DNA of 7,983 bases, from the NCBI GenBank assembly GCA_017998095.1, contig JAGODU010000178.1, positions 1 through 7,983 on the forward strand, given 5' to 3'. This DNA comes from Prolixibacteraceae bacterium (lineage in GTDB: Bacteria; Bacteroidota; Bacteroidia; Bacteroidales; Prolixibacteraceae). Position numbers and translations under genes: made by a program. Shown piece by piece: positions 1 through 7,715 of this stretch; position 1 is the stretch's first letter, and each line of letters opens with the position of its first letter. The notes under the pieces were generated by a model. It ran no database searches and was not told the DNA's origin. It saw only the letters and a program-made list of their open reading frames with translations.

Positions 1-1
1 C

Positions 2-940
2 GATTGGTACCGTCCCCTATCGTGGATGCAGGCTGCAGCCCAGATGAGGAAGGCGGACATCATCATTTTCGAGTGGTGGACGTCCAGCGTTGCTCATATG
101 TACCTGGCACTCCAGCTCCTGCTCTTTAGGAAAGTCCCGATTATCATCGAATATCATGAGGTCGTTGATCCCCTCGAACAAACAATTCTCCCAATCCGGA
201 TATATTCGGTCCTCATGGGGAGGATCATCAGAAAGCGAGCCGATGGTTATGTCGTTCATTCCGAGGCTGACAGGGCGCTTGTTGAAATGTCTTACCATGT
301 TCCTCATGACAAAGTGATGGTAATTCCTCACGGCCTCTATGACCAGTACCCTGTTATCGAACGAACCGTTGCACGGAAACAACTGGGGATCGGTGAAGAA
401 CACGTGATCCTCTTTTTTGGCCTTCTTCGGCCCTACAAGGGAGTGAAAAACCTGATCGAAGCCTTTGACTCCCTTCCCACTGAATTGCTACACTCCACCC
501 GCCTCCTCATTGTCGGGGAGGCCTGGGAGGACAAGGATGCTCTGGATCGTGCTGAAAAATCACCCAACAGGGAGCAGATCACAATCGTCAACCGCTATAT
601 CGCGGACGATGAGGTGCCGGTCTACTTTTCTGCTGCTGACCTCATTGCCCTGCCGTATACCCGTGCTTCCCAGAGCGGGGTTGCCCACATTGCTATGGCC
701 TTCGGTCTGCCAATTATCGCAACAAAAGTCGGAGGCCTTGAGGAGGGCTTACAATCCTATATGGGTGCTCTCTTCATCGCTCCAAACAACAAGGAAGAAC
801 TGAAAAGAGCATTGGTTCAGCGATTAAAGGAAAAAGGTTCATTTCCTCCTCCCGGAAACCTTGCCTGGAGCGGAATCGGCAAACAGTGGACCACATTTCT
901 CTCGTCGGTCATCCTCAACGGACAAAACAAAGGTGCCTGA
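2..940 (+). CDS. Glycosyltransferase family 4 protein (GT-B fold), 5'-truncated by the window edge
   Basis: Probable cytoplasmic retaining glycosyltransferase moving a sugar from a nucleotide-sugar donor to a growing glycan; donor and acceptor unknown. The frame is open to the left edge (codons from base 2 read DWYRPLSW before the first Met at 26), so the start lies upstream; 312 residues are visible and perhaps 60-80 are missing, judging from usual GT4 length. Seen in order (visible numbering): YHEVVDPLE at 51-59, the IPHG turn at 108-111, the donor-site loop GLLRPYKG at 140-147 with Arg and Lys present, and ALPYTRASQSGVAHIAMAFGLP at about 216-237. The latter is the EX7E region, but both glutamates are absent and a QSG motif stands there, as in the gene at 2061. 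The stop lies one base before the next start, implying co-transcription. Base composition is GC-rich (36 of 60 in 601-660). GT4 membership is firm; the substrate cannot be read. Confidence 0.9.
   Translation, partial: DWYRPLSWMQAAAQMRKADIIIFEWWTSSVAHMYLALQLLLFRKVPIIIEYHEVVDPLEQTILPIRIYSVLMGRIIRKRADGYVVHSEADRALVEMSYHVPHDKVMVIPHGLYDQYPVIERTVARKQLGIGEEHVILFFGLLRPYKGVKNLIEAFDSLPTELLHSTRLLIVGEAWEDKDALDRAEKSPNREQITIVNRYIADDEVPVYFSAADLIALPYTRASQSGVAHIAMAFGLPIIATKVGGLEEGLQSYMGALFIAPNNKEELKRALVQRLKEKGSFPPPGNLAWSGIGKQWTTFLSSVILNGQNKGA
931..935 (+). promoter_or_regulatory. Shine-Dalgarno site AGGTG fixing the start at 942
   Basis: AGGTG lies six bases before the ATG at 942 and inside the last codons of the preceding gene. 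It favours 942 over the in-frame upstream ATG at 861, which would overlap the previous gene by 80 bases and put a non-family N-terminus before MKIIQV. The one-base gap between stop and start suggests translational coupling. Confidence 0.6.
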
Positions 941-941
941 A

Positions 942-1985
942 ATGAAGATCATCCAGGTCTGCCCCCGTTATTATCCCGATATTGGAGGAGTAGAAACTCA
1001 CGTCAGGGAGATTGCCGAAAGACTTGTCAAAAAGGGTCACAAGGTTGAAGTGGTTTGTACTGATCCATGCGGAGTCCACCCTAAAAACGATTTCATCAAT
1101 GGAGTTTCGGTAACCCGATTCCGGAGTTTTGCACCAGATGATGCCTTCTTCATTGCCCCGAAGATGGCTCCCTACCTTAAAACGCTGGATGCTGAAATCC
1201 TCCATGCTCATGGGTACCACGCCTTCCCAGCTCTGTTCGCTATGCTGGCCGCTCGAGAAAAGCGTTTCATCTTCACTCCCCACTACCACGGGAAAGGCCA
1301 TACTCCTCTTCGAAATGTGCTTCTTACCTTTTACTATCCCATAGGGAGGGCTATCTTTCACCGTACCAATCGGATTATCTGTGTATCAGAGTATGAAAAA
1401 AACCTGATTACAGGCAAATTTGGCATACCGGAGGAGAGGTTTACTGTTATTCCCAACGGTCTGAATCTGTCAGAGTTCAAGGGGATCATTGGGGCAAGAA
1501 ATCCACACAGGATCCTCCACGTAGGCAGAATCGAACAATACAAGGGAATCCAGTATATTATTGATGCGCTGCCTGAGTTGCCATACTTTACCCTGACCCT
1601 CGTTGGAAAAGGTCCTTACGAACATGAGTTACATCAGTTGGCTGTCGAGAAAGATGTGTCAGATCGAATTACCTGGAAAAAGGATCTCTCGAGAAATGAG
1701 CTTCTACAGGAATATGCATCGGCAGGATTGTTCATTTCGCTCTCTTCATTTGAAGCTTATGGGATTACCGTAGCAGAGGCTCTGGCAAGCGGCCTGCAGG
1801 TGATTGTCAACAAAAACGGGGCTTTAGGGGAGTTCGTTGACGGAACTACCTGTATCGGGATTGATCCCTTTTCAGAGAATATCCTCGAAGCAATTCGATC
1901 CCTGAAACCAAGCCAAGGGTATCAGAAACAAATCATGGACTGGAATGTAGTTGTTGAGAGAATTGTTGATACATATTTCGAGTGA
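942..1985 (+). CDS. Glycosyltransferase family 4 protein, PimA/PimB-like GT-B enzyme
   Basis: Probable retaining glycosyltransferase acting at the cytoplasmic membrane face on a lipid-linked or surface glycan. The protein is 347 residues, a normal complete GT4 length. The N-terminal Rossmann-like acceptor domain begins with PRYYPDIGGVETHVREIAERL (split here: PRYYPDI at 8-14, GGVETH at 15-20), the classical glycine-rich start of the family. FTPHYHG at 111-117 carries a His equivalent to that of the catalytic TxH region. CVSEYEKN (148-154) and VIPNGLN follow at the domain junction. The donor domain has HVGRIEQYKG (193-202) with Arg196 and Lys201 for the diphosphate, and an intact EX7E motif, Glu271 and Glu279 (EAYGITVAE). 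In place of the usual GxPV after it stands GLQVIV. Start chosen at 942 from the AGGTG site and the family N-terminus. Tightly coupled to the upstream gene and similarly GC-rich (35 of 60 in 1201-1260). Donor sugar unknown. Confidence 0.92.
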   Translation: MKIIQVCPRYYPDIGGVETHVREIAERLVKKGHKVEVVCTDPCGVHPKNDFINGVSVTRFRSFAPDDAFFIAPKMAPYLKTLDAEILHAHGYHAFPALFAMLAAREKRFIFTPHYHGKGHTPLRNVLLTFYYPIGRAIFHRTNRIICVSEYEKNLITGKFGIPEERFTVIPNGLNLSEFKGIIGARNPHRILHVGRIEQYKGIQYIIDALPELPYFTLTLVGKGPYEHELHQLAVEKDVSDRITWKKDLSRNELLQEYASAGLFISLSSFEAYGITVAEALASGLQVIVNKNGALGEFVDGTTCIGIDPFSENILEAIRSLKPSQGYQKQIMDWNVVVERIVDTYFE

Positions 1986-2029
1986 TGAACAATTTTTACT
2001 ATGAGAGATATTTCATTTAATCATGGTAG

Positions 2030-2042
2030 GTAATATTATTAC
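2030..2042 (+). promoter_or_regulatory. AT-rich inverted repeat, possible box A for the gene at 2061
   Basis: GTAATA-T-TATTAC is a perfect 6-bp inverted repeat with a one-base centre. Its middle lies about 25 bases before the ATG at 2061, the spacing of an archaeal TATA element to its transcription start, so it could drive a leaderless transcript. The repeat may equally be chance in AT-rich DNA. Confidence 0.2.
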
Positions 2043-2060
2043 ATCAAACAGTGTGAAAGA

Positions 2061-3167
2061 ATGAAAATCAATATCCTTTCAACAAAATTTGATAGTCATT
2101 GCGGAATAGGTCAATATACGTTTTTACTTTCAACTGAACTCAATAAATTGGGTTATACTATTAAGTGTATATTTATAGAACCCAAAAGGAAAAATCCACT
2201 TTATTATTTAAAGAAAGCAAATGACCTTGCACAGAATTGTGATGTCATCCATATCCAGTTCGATTATCCGATTATTGGCAAGGTTGGATCATTGACGGGG
2301 ATTTACATTCCGATTTTTTATTTTTATTTAAAAGCATTATCACTATATAAAAAATATAATATTATTACAACAATGCACGAGATATGGAACAGTAAAAATC
2401 CACCAAAATTTGGAAATCTGGGATCATTATACATCCATTTTATAAATGGAATAATAAAGAATTGTTCGAATGGAATAATAACTCTTTCAGAAACAGGAAA
2501 GAAGGAGTTAATATCTGAAGGCTTTAATTCTGAAAAAATTTATCTTGTTATTTTCGGAACTTCTCCCCCAATTTTCCTGAATAAAACCGAAATTATGAAA
2601 AGATTAGGAATCGCCCAAGACAAAAATATCATCACAATCTTCGGTTATATCAAGAAGAGTAAAGGTCATGACATACTGCTGGAGGCTGCAAAATTACTTG
2701 ATGATTCATTTTTAATCCTTGTTGCTGGGGATATTCAATCAAAGGATGACAGTGATTACGTCAAACAATTGCAGAATTTAGCAGATGAAAAAGTAATTTT
2801 TATGGGATTCATCAAAGATGAGATAATACCAGAAATTTTGAATATCACCAATATTATGATTCTTCCTTATCGTGAGATAACCCAAAGCGGGATCCTTAAC
2901 CTTGCGTTCTCTTATGGAGTCCCTGTAATTTCTTCCGATCTTCAATATTTTTTAGACATTCAGAAAGAGTGTAATTGCATCGTTACATTCCAACAAAACA
3001 ACATTCAATCGCTGGTCTCTGAAATTACAAGACTTTCAAATAATAGGGATTTAATGAAATTCATGGGTAATTCTGCAAAACAATATGCACGGAATAACAC
3101 TTTTGTCAATGCTGCTGAACAACATGGAGAGATATACTCAAAAATTACAAATAATTCCAGACTATAA
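2061..3167 (+). CDS. Glycosyltransferase family 4 protein with QSG motif instead of EX7E
   Basis: Complete 368-residue GT-B type glycosyltransferase, substrate unknown. Visible elements: MKINILS with GIGQYT at 15-20 (glycine loop of the acceptor domain), HIQFDYP at 64-70, TMHEIW at 104-109 (the catalytic-region His of GT4), TLSETGKKEL at 141-150, and the donor loop FGYIKKSKG at 194-202, where Lys replaces the usual Arg. The EX7E region reads LPYREITQSGILNLAFSYG (268-286): both glutamates are missing and QSG is at 275-277, matching the gene at 2-940. The usual IPHG/IPNG junction is replaced by VIFGTSPP (163-170). An aromatic hydrophobic patch at 81-96 may contact membrane or lipid. It is strikingly AT-rich (14 of 60 G+C in both 2161-2220 and 2341-2400), unlike the two genes before it, which suggests separate acquisition. 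Only a weak GTGA precedes the ATG, so the transcript may be leaderless. Some QSG-type members may be active with altered chemistry; that is inference. Confidence 0.9.
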   Translation: MKINILSTKFDSHCGIGQYTFLLSTELNKLGYTIKCIFIEPKRKNPLYYLKKANDLAQNCDVIHIQFDYPIIGKVGSLTGIYIPIFYFYLKALSLYKKYNIITTMHEIWNSKNPPKFGNLGSLYIHFINGIIKNCSNGIITLSETGKKELISEGFNSEKIYLVIFGTSPPIFLNKTEIMKRLGIAQDKNIITIFGYIKKSKGHDILLEAAKLLDDSFLILVAGDIQSKDDSDYVKQLQNLADEKVIFMGFIKDEIIPEILNITNIMILPYREITQSGILNLAFSYGVPVISSDLQYFLDIQKECNCIVTFQQNNIQSLVSEITRLSNNRDLMKFMGNSAKQYARNNTFVNAAEQHGEIYSKITNNSRL

Positions 3168-3177
3168 CCAATTATTA

Positions 3178-3185
3178 TTTTATAA
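3178..3185 (+). promoter_or_regulatory. TATA/box A-like TTTTATAA upstream of the GT4 gene at 3321
   Basis: TTTTATAA resembles the archaeal box A and sits in the 153-base gap after the gene ending at 3167. Transcription would start near 3210 and leave a leader of about 100 bases. It is also part of a small inverted repeat (ATTAT-TTT-ATAAT, 3174-3186). The whole gap is very AT-rich, so such matches arise easily. Confidence 0.2.
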
Positions 3186-3320
3186 TCAATCCAATCAGAA
3201 AAATCAATATGAATTAAAAAATATCATTGAAATCTACCTTACCATTATCGCCCAAAATTAAAAAATGGAGTAACAATTTCTTGAACATGTAAGTATTAAT
3301 ATGACTGGATGGGAAGATTA

Positions 3321-4334
3321 ATGAAAATCGTTTATTGGAATAGATCGAAAAAAAAACAACCACTTTCGGGATTCAAACGATATGAAGAAGAGTTATATAA
3401 AAAAATGCAAGAAATTGCTCCTTCATTTGATATTCAGAGAATACAACGCAGCGACAATTTGATTTTCGGGAGTATTTTTTTCTCTTTTTTATTTAAATAT
3501 ACGACAAAGAATGCAGATATTGTTCATGCGACATATCAAACTCTCGCCCCAATTGTATATCTTCGAAAACCTAAAAAATTCATTTTGACTGTTCTGGACC
3601 TAATACCCATAGTATACCCAGAAGTTCGAACGGATAAAATCCAATGGATTTTTTCTAGGTATGCCCTTAAAAGGTCCGATAAAATTATCGCAATTTCTTT
3701 TTTTACAAAAAATGAAATTATCCGCCTCTGCGGTATTGATGAAAAGAAAATTGAAGTAATTTATCTCGGCGTGGATCATACACGATATTTTCCCAAAGAT
3801 CGGAGCTTTTGTAAAAAGCAATTAGGACTTGATGAGAATGATAAACATATACTTATCGTATCATCCAATTTACCACACAAACGAATGGATATAGCAAAAA
3901 AGGTTTTTAATAAAGTAAGGGAGGAATATCCCAATGTAAAATTGCTAAAAGTTGGGTATGGAGATATTTTGGCAGGAGATGGCATTATTAATTTAGGTTT
4001 AATAAATGAGGAGGATATGCCTTCTATTTACAATGCATCTGATATATATCTGCATACATCGGAATATGAAGGCTTTGGTCTTCCTGTTCTTGAAGCAATG
4101 GCATGTGGGATACCTGTTATTGTTACCAATTGTGCTAGTTTACCTGAAATAGTGGGAGATTGCGGGCATTTAATTGATCTTGCTGATCCAAATTTTATTG
4201 ATAATTTTTCTAATGCGATTCTGCTAGTTCTTCGAGAAGGTAACACAAAAAAAGTAGTTGAGCGAAGTAAGTTATTCACCTGGGAAAAAACTGCGATGCA
4301 AACGCTTCACTCGTATCAAAAGGTGATAAAATAA
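3321..4334 (+). CDS. Glycosyltransferase family 4 protein, mannosyltransferase-like (MtfB/WbaZ-type layout)
   Basis: GT-B glycosyltransferase of 337 residues, plausibly using a GDP-sugar because this layout recurs in O-antigen mannosyl- and rhamnosyltransferases; donor unproven. Start chosen at 3321 (MKIVYWN): the preceding GGGAAG at 3311-3316 can serve as a ribosome site, and neighbours also begin MKI. An ATG at 3309 would add MGRL. Motifs: GFKRYEEEL (17-25), HATYQTLAP (69-77), TVLDLIPIVYPE (90-101), IAISFFTKNEI (123-133), VIYLGVD (146-152), donor-loop equivalent SSNLPHKRMD (181-190), and intact EX7E with Glu250 and Glu258 (EGFGLPVLE), followed by ACGIPVIVTNCASLPEIVGD (261-280), typical of the family. 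Two substitutions stand out: Leu92 where many relatives have the His of TVHDL, and Leu184 where an Arg often sits before the conserved Lys187. AT-rich like the previous gene (16 of 60 G+C in 3481-3540). No sign of truncation. Confidence 0.9.
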   Translation: MKIVYWNRSKKKQPLSGFKRYEEELYKKMQEIAPSFDIQRIQRSDNLIFGSIFFSFLFKYTTKNADIVHATYQTLAPIVYLRKPKKFILTVLDLIPIVYPEVRTDKIQWIFSRYALKRSDKIIAISFFTKNEIIRLCGIDEKKIEVIYLGVDHTRYFPKDRSFCKKQLGLDENDKHILIVSSNLPHKRMDIAKKVFNKVREEYPNVKLLKVGYGDILAGDGIINLGLINEEDMPSIYNASDIYLHTSEYEGFGLPVLEAMACGIPVIVTNCASLPEIVGDCGHLIDLADPNFIDNFSNAILLVLREGNTKKVVERSKLFTWEKTAMQTLHSYQKVIK

Positions 4335-4502
4335 TATCTACTTCAGAAAAGAACACTTTTACAATAGGAAAGACTTTCAATCTAAAATAAATAATTTTAA
4401 TAAATAATCCACTAACGAATATCATTTTATCTCAATTATCAGTATCCATTTGAAAAAAGTAAAGTGTGACGAAAATGCAATTTTCCTGATGAAGAAACAT
4501 AT

Positions 4503-5576
4503 ATGAAAATCGCACTCTTTCATGATTACTTCGGCTCAATAGGAGGTGGCGATAGGGTTGCTTTCGATATCGCCAAAATTTTAGATGCTGATATCATTAC
4601 CACAGATACCGACGCAGTGAATGCATTAAATAATGGAGTAAATGTGAAGAGTCTGGGAAATACTATCAATAGTTTCCCATTCTCTAAACAATTGTCTGCG
4701 ACCGGAAAATTTTATTTTAGCAATTTTTCAGAGAGATATGATTTTTTCATCTTTACAGGGAGCTGGAGCCATTATGCTGCACATTACAACACCCCTAACT
4801 TATGGTATTGCTATACCCCAGTCAGGCAATTTTACGACCTGTATGATGTTTCAATAAATAGAATGGGATTCGTTAAACGGCAACTATCTCGTCTGATAAT
4901 TCCTGGATATCGAATACTAGATAAACGATCTGTTCGTAAAATAGATCGAATAGTAGCAATTTCTTATACTGTACGTAATCGCATTAGTTTATACTATGAT
5001 CGAGAGGCAACAATCATTTATCCTCCTGTTGACACATCTAAGTTTTATTATAAGGAATATGGGGATTTCTGGCTCTCGGTGAACCGATTATATCCAGAAA
5101 AAAGAATCGATCTTCAAATCGAGAGTTTTAAGCAACTCCCAGATGAGCGCCTAATAATTGTGGGGGGATACGCAAGGGGCTATCATCAAGACCGATATTT
5201 TAAGAGTTTGGAGAAAAATCTTCCTCCTAATGTTGAAATTTTAGGAGAGGTTCCTGAATCTTCTCTGCTTGATTTATATGCAAAATGTAAAGGCTTGGTA
5301 TGTACGGCATTGAATGAGGATTTCGGCCTTACTCCCTTGGAAGCTATGGCATCAGGAAAACCAGTTGTAGCGGTAAAAGAAGGGGGCTTTTGTGAGACAG
5401 TTACAAACGATACAGGAATGCTTGTGGCAGCAAATTCTAGAGAAATATCTGATGCAATACGAGTGATATCGGTCGATCCATCACAATATAGGGAATCATG
5501 TAAGTTACGAGCAGCCGAATTTGATTTTTCCATATTTAAAGAGAAAATGCGAGAAATGGTTAACGAAATTTATTGA
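4503..5576 (+). CDS. Glycosyltransferase family 4 protein, WbaZ-like (putative mannosyltransferase)
   Basis: Complete 357-residue GT-B glycosyltransferase. Family resemblance to WbaZ-type O-antigen mannosyltransferases comes from [19 protein letters not shown] (1-19, glycine loop GGGDR at 14-18), [15 protein letters not shown] (101-115), YPPVDTSKF (173-181), the donor loop [18 protein letters not shown] (192-209, Arg195 and Lys200), [13 protein letters not shown] (248-260), and an intact EX7E with Glu272 and Glu280 (EDFGLTPLE) followed by [20 protein letters not shown] (281-300). WbaZ relatives usually have HTP where this protein has YTP (Tyr104). A GDP-mannose donor would fit the gmd gene downstream, but that is inference. 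The ATG has only a weak GATGAAG upstream; a five-codon frame (MKKHI) from 4489 ends at a TGA overlapping the start. A 168-base AT-rich gap separates it from the previous gene. Composition is intermediate (23 of 60 G+C in 5101-5160). Confidence 0.92.
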   Translation: MKIALFHDYFGSIGGGDRVAFDIAKILDADIITTDTDAVNALNNGVNVKSLGNTINSFPFSKQLSATGKFYFSNFSERYDFFIFTGSWSHYAAHYNTPNLWYCYTPVRQFYDLYDVSINRMGFVKRQLSRLIIPGYRILDKRSVRKIDRIVAISYTVRNRISLYYDREATIIYPPVDTSKFYYKEYGDFWLSVNRLYPEKRIDLQIESFKQLPDERLIIVGGYARGYHQDRYFKSLEKNLPPNVEILGEVPESSLLDLYAKCKGLVCTALNEDFGLTPLEAMASGKPVVAVKEGGFCETVTNDTGMLVAANSREISDAIRVISVDPSQYRESCKLRAAEFDFSIFKEKMREMVNEIY

Positions 5577-5693
5577 ATTTCTAGAAAATTTAGACGGTAC
5601 TTACAATACAATGAGTAAGTTATGCAAGAGATCTGGAAAAATTTTTGGGATTGGGGTGTGAATGATGATAATTATTAAAAAAAATAGAGAAAA

Positions 5694-6524
5694 GTGATCG
5701 AAATTCGAAAATTACCGAGTGAAATCCACAACATAATCACTGACGATTCGACCCCCTCCCTTATGCCTAAATTAACTATAGTTATGCTTGCGCAGGGAAG
5801 TGGCGAAACTTCTCTCGCTGATGATGCATTATCGAGTATACCTAATGAATGGAAGAGACTCCTTTTAGTAGAACATCTTGATCCCGCTTGGAGTGAACTT
5901 GTAGCAAGGCATAAATTGCAGATCAAGATTATTCCATTTCTGAACTACGCTACTGCAAAAAATTCTGGTCTCGATCTTGTTAAAACAGACTGGGTATTTT
6001 TCCTTGATACGGATGAATCACTTACTTCTGAACTTGCTGATGAAATCAGATTTACAATCAAAGAGGCAGATTTCAATGGTTATTATGTACCTCGAGCCAA
6101 TAAAGTGCTTGGGGTTGTCGTGCGGAATTCAGGATGGTATCCAGATTACCAATTAAGACTATTCAGACCGTCGTTTGGTCGCTATGTAGGCGATGTGCAT
6201 GAACAAATAAAGATAACTGAACCAGTAGGTTACCTTAAAAATGATCTCCAACACAACAGCATAAGATCTTTATCACAATGGCATACCAAGATCGACCGAT
6301 ATACAGATTTTGAAGCAGACATACTCGCCCGATCAAATATTCGACCAACAGGGTTCTTAATGACTAGACGAACATTAGGGGAGTTCTTTACTCGATATGT
6401 GAGATTGAAGGGATACCGTGATGGAATCCGTGGCTTTCTAATCGCTGTTATGTCAAGTTATTATTGTTTTCTCGCTTATGCTAAACTTTGGGAGAAGGCT
6501 ATGAGTAATGGTATCCTTCTTTGA
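5694..6524 (+). CDS. Glycosyltransferase family 2 protein, WaaE/KdtX-like
   Basis: GT-A fold glycosyltransferase of 276 residues, the only GT2 in the window. In bacteria WaaE-type enzymes add glucose to LPS inner core; the archaeal substrate is unknown. Seen: beta-1 segment KLTIVML (26-32), NYATAKNSGLDLVKTDW (84-100), the metal-binding DxD as FLDTDESLT (103-111), then the WaaE signature VRNSGWYPDYQLRLFRP (143-159), RYVGDVHEQI (163-172), His187, and QWHTKIDRYTDFEA (195-208). The C-terminal hydrophobic stretch GFLIAVMSSYYCFLAYAKLW (247-266) probably associates with the membrane. Oddly, the usual N-terminal TKNE and DSGSTD nucleotide-binding motifs are unrecognisable; LVEHLDPAW (58-66) occupies that place. 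The start is GTG at 5694, just after in-frame stops; ATG at 5763 (MPKLTIVML) is an alternative that drops 23 residues. Ribosome sites are weak for both. AT-rich (21 of 60 G+C in 5821-5880). Confidence 0.88.
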   Translation: MIEIRKLPSEIHNIITDDSTPSLMPKLTIVMLAQGSGETSLADDALSSIPNEWKRLLLVEHLDPAWSELVARHKLQIKIIPFLNYATAKNSGLDLVKTDWVFFLDTDESLTSELADEIRFTIKEADFNGYYVPRANKVLGVVVRNSGWYPDYQLRLFRPSFGRYVGDVHEQIKITEPVGYLKNDLQHNSIRSLSQWHTKIDRYTDFEADILARSNIRPTGFLMTRRTLGEFFTRYVRLKGYRDGIRGFLIAVMSSYYCFLAYAKLWEKAMSNGILL

Positions 6525-6547
6525 GAATGATGAATAGCCTCTTAAGA

Positions 6548-6554
6548 TTTTTTT
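6548..6554 (+). terminator. Oligo-T run after the GT2 gene, possible archaeal terminator
   Basis: Seven consecutive T bases start 24 bases after the stop at 6524, in the 77-base gap before gmd. Archaeal RNA polymerase can terminate at T-runs without a hairpin. It may be only partial, since gmd follows closely. Confidence 0.3.
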
Positions 6555-6601
6555 GTGTAAATTCTTTTAATGTCTGAAAATAATAGAGAGATGGACTACA
6601 A

Positions 6602-7567
6602 ATGGCAAAGTCTGCTTTAATCACAGGGGTAACTGGTCAGGATGGTTCATATCTTGCGGAACTCTTACTCGATCGAGGATATGATGTATATGGTCTTGTG
6701 AGGAGACTAAGTACACCCAACACCACGCGAATTGAAAATATAGCTGAAAAGATAATTTTAATTGAAGGGGATCTTACCGACCAAAGTTCACTGAATGTCG
6801 CAGTCCAGACCGCCCAACCGGATGAAGTGTATAATCTCGCAGCACAATCGTTTGTTGCTACTTCATGGAATCAGCCCGTCTTGACCGGGGATGTAACTGG
6901 ACTTGGTACAACCCGAATTCTTGAAGCCATTCGTCAATTCAGCCCTGGTGCCAAGATGTACCAGGCTTCCAGCAGCGAGATGTTTGGGAAAGCTGATGTT
7001 CCGCAAAACGAGAACACACCTTTTCGCCCAAGAAGTCCTTACGCAGTCGCCAAGGTCTATGCATACTATGCGACAATCAATTACCGTGAAAGTTATGGTA
7101 TGTTCTGTTGCAATGGCATTCTCTTTAATCATGAATCTCCCCGACGTGGTATTGAATTCGTGACGAGAAAAATCACAGATGGTGTTGCCAGGATATACCA
7201 CGGATTATCAAAGGAATTGAGACTCGGAAACCTCGATGCAAAAAGGGACTGGGGATTTGCAGGTGACTATGTAAAAGCGATGCACCTCATTTTGCAGCAG
7301 AAAGAACCTGATGATTTTGTCATTGCGACCGGTGAAAGTCATTCGGTGAAGGAATTTGTTGAGCTGGCATTCGCAGAGGCAGGACTTGACTGGAAGAAAT
7401 ATGTTACCCAGGATGAACGTTTCATGCGACCAGCAGATGTACCGGATTTAAGGGGGGATATATCAAAAGCGAGAAAGAAGTTGGGTTGGACCCCGGATAC
7501 CAATTTCAAAGAATTGATTCGCATGATGGTGAGGGCTGATATGGAGAAATATGAAAAAATAAAATGA
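6602..7567 (+). CDS. gmd: GDP-mannose 4,6-dehydratase
   Basis: Converts GDP-D-mannose to GDP-4-keto-6-deoxy-D-mannose with bound NADP(H), in the cytoplasm; this is the branch point to GDP-rhamnose, GDP-fucose, GDP-perosamine and similar donors. It is an extended short-chain dehydrogenase of 321 residues, a short but complete form of the family. Seen: [17 protein letters not shown] (7-23, dinucleotide loop), LVRR (32-35, the Arg pair favouring NADP), GDLTD (56-60), NLAAQSFV (78-85), [10 protein letters not shown] (120-129), catalytic SPYAVAK (145-151, Tyr147 and Lys151), [13 protein letters not shown] (171-183), [20 protein letters not shown] (208-227) and [11 protein letters not shown] (276-286). 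Ser125-Glu126 takes the place of the Thr-Glu pair of E. coli Gmd, a common conservative change. A GAGATGG ribosome site (6588-6594 region) is well spaced before the ATG. No reductase (Rmd, GDP-fucose synthase) or aminotransferase partner is visible next to it. Composition is higher in G+C than the GT genes just upstream (27 of 60 in 7141-7200). Confidence 0.96.
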   Translation: MAKSALITGVTGQDGSYLAELLLDRGYDVYGLVRRLSTPNTTRIENIAEKIILIEGDLTDQSSLNVAVQTAQPDEVYNLAAQSFVATSWNQPVLTGDVTGLGTTRILEAIRQFSPGAKMYQASSSEMFGKADVPQNENTPFRPRSPYAVAKVYAYYATINYRESYGMFCCNGILFNHESPRRGIEFVTRKITDGVARIYHGLSKELRLGNLDAKRDWGFAGDYVKAMHLILQQKEPDDFVIATGESHSVKEFVELAFAEAGLDWKKYVTQDERFMRPADVPDLRGDISKARKKLGWTPDTNFKELIRMMVRADMEKYEKIK

Positions 7568-7615
7568 TACAACAGTTATCATCGAATCAATCTGATGCTA
7601 ACCCCTGAAATTAGA

Positions 7616-7642
7616 TTTTTTATGGAGAATCGCTCATTTTTT
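7616..7642 (+). terminator. Two T6 runs after gmd, probable end of the glycan cluster
   Basis: T6 runs at 7616-7621 and 7637-7642 lie about 50-75 bases after the gmd stop with no obvious hairpin before them, the form expected of an archaeal intrinsic terminator. They fall between the glycan genes and the unrelated DUF5714 gene, where a transcript boundary is expected. The rest of the 182-base gap holds no gene that I can support. Confidence 0.4.
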
Positions 7643-7715
7643 ATCAAATTTGTAAAAAGAATAGATAATACAAAGATATTCTCATGCCCTTCACTATAGA
7701 TGAACAACCTATAGC

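Noticed and set aside
861..941. Upstream extension of the second GT4 gene to the ATG at 861.
   Set aside because: It would overlap the preceding gene by 80 bases, add a non-family N-terminus, and ignore the AGGTG site before 942.
915..1361. Long minus-strand open frame opposite the second GT4 gene, and similar ones elsewhere.
   Set aside because: They lie antisense to strongly supported glycosyltransferase or gmd genes and show no recognisable domain; they are shadows of the coding strand.
5578..5587. Ten-base palindrome TTTCTAGAAA two bases after a stop codon.
   Set aside because: No loop is possible for a hairpin of useful strength and no T-run follows; no known regulator site is recognised.
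5599..5620. Inverted repeat ACTTAC / GTAAGT with a 10-base loop after the gene ending at 5576.
   Set aside because: A 6-bp, A/T-heavy stem with a 10-base loop and no following T-run is expected by chance in such DNA.
5622..5678. An 18-codon open frame in the gap before the GT2 gene (ATG to TAA) with three Trp residues.
   Set aside because: It is short, has no convincing ribosome site, overlaps another small frame from 5611, and there is no evidence of conservation. A chance frame or gene remnant cannot be told apart.
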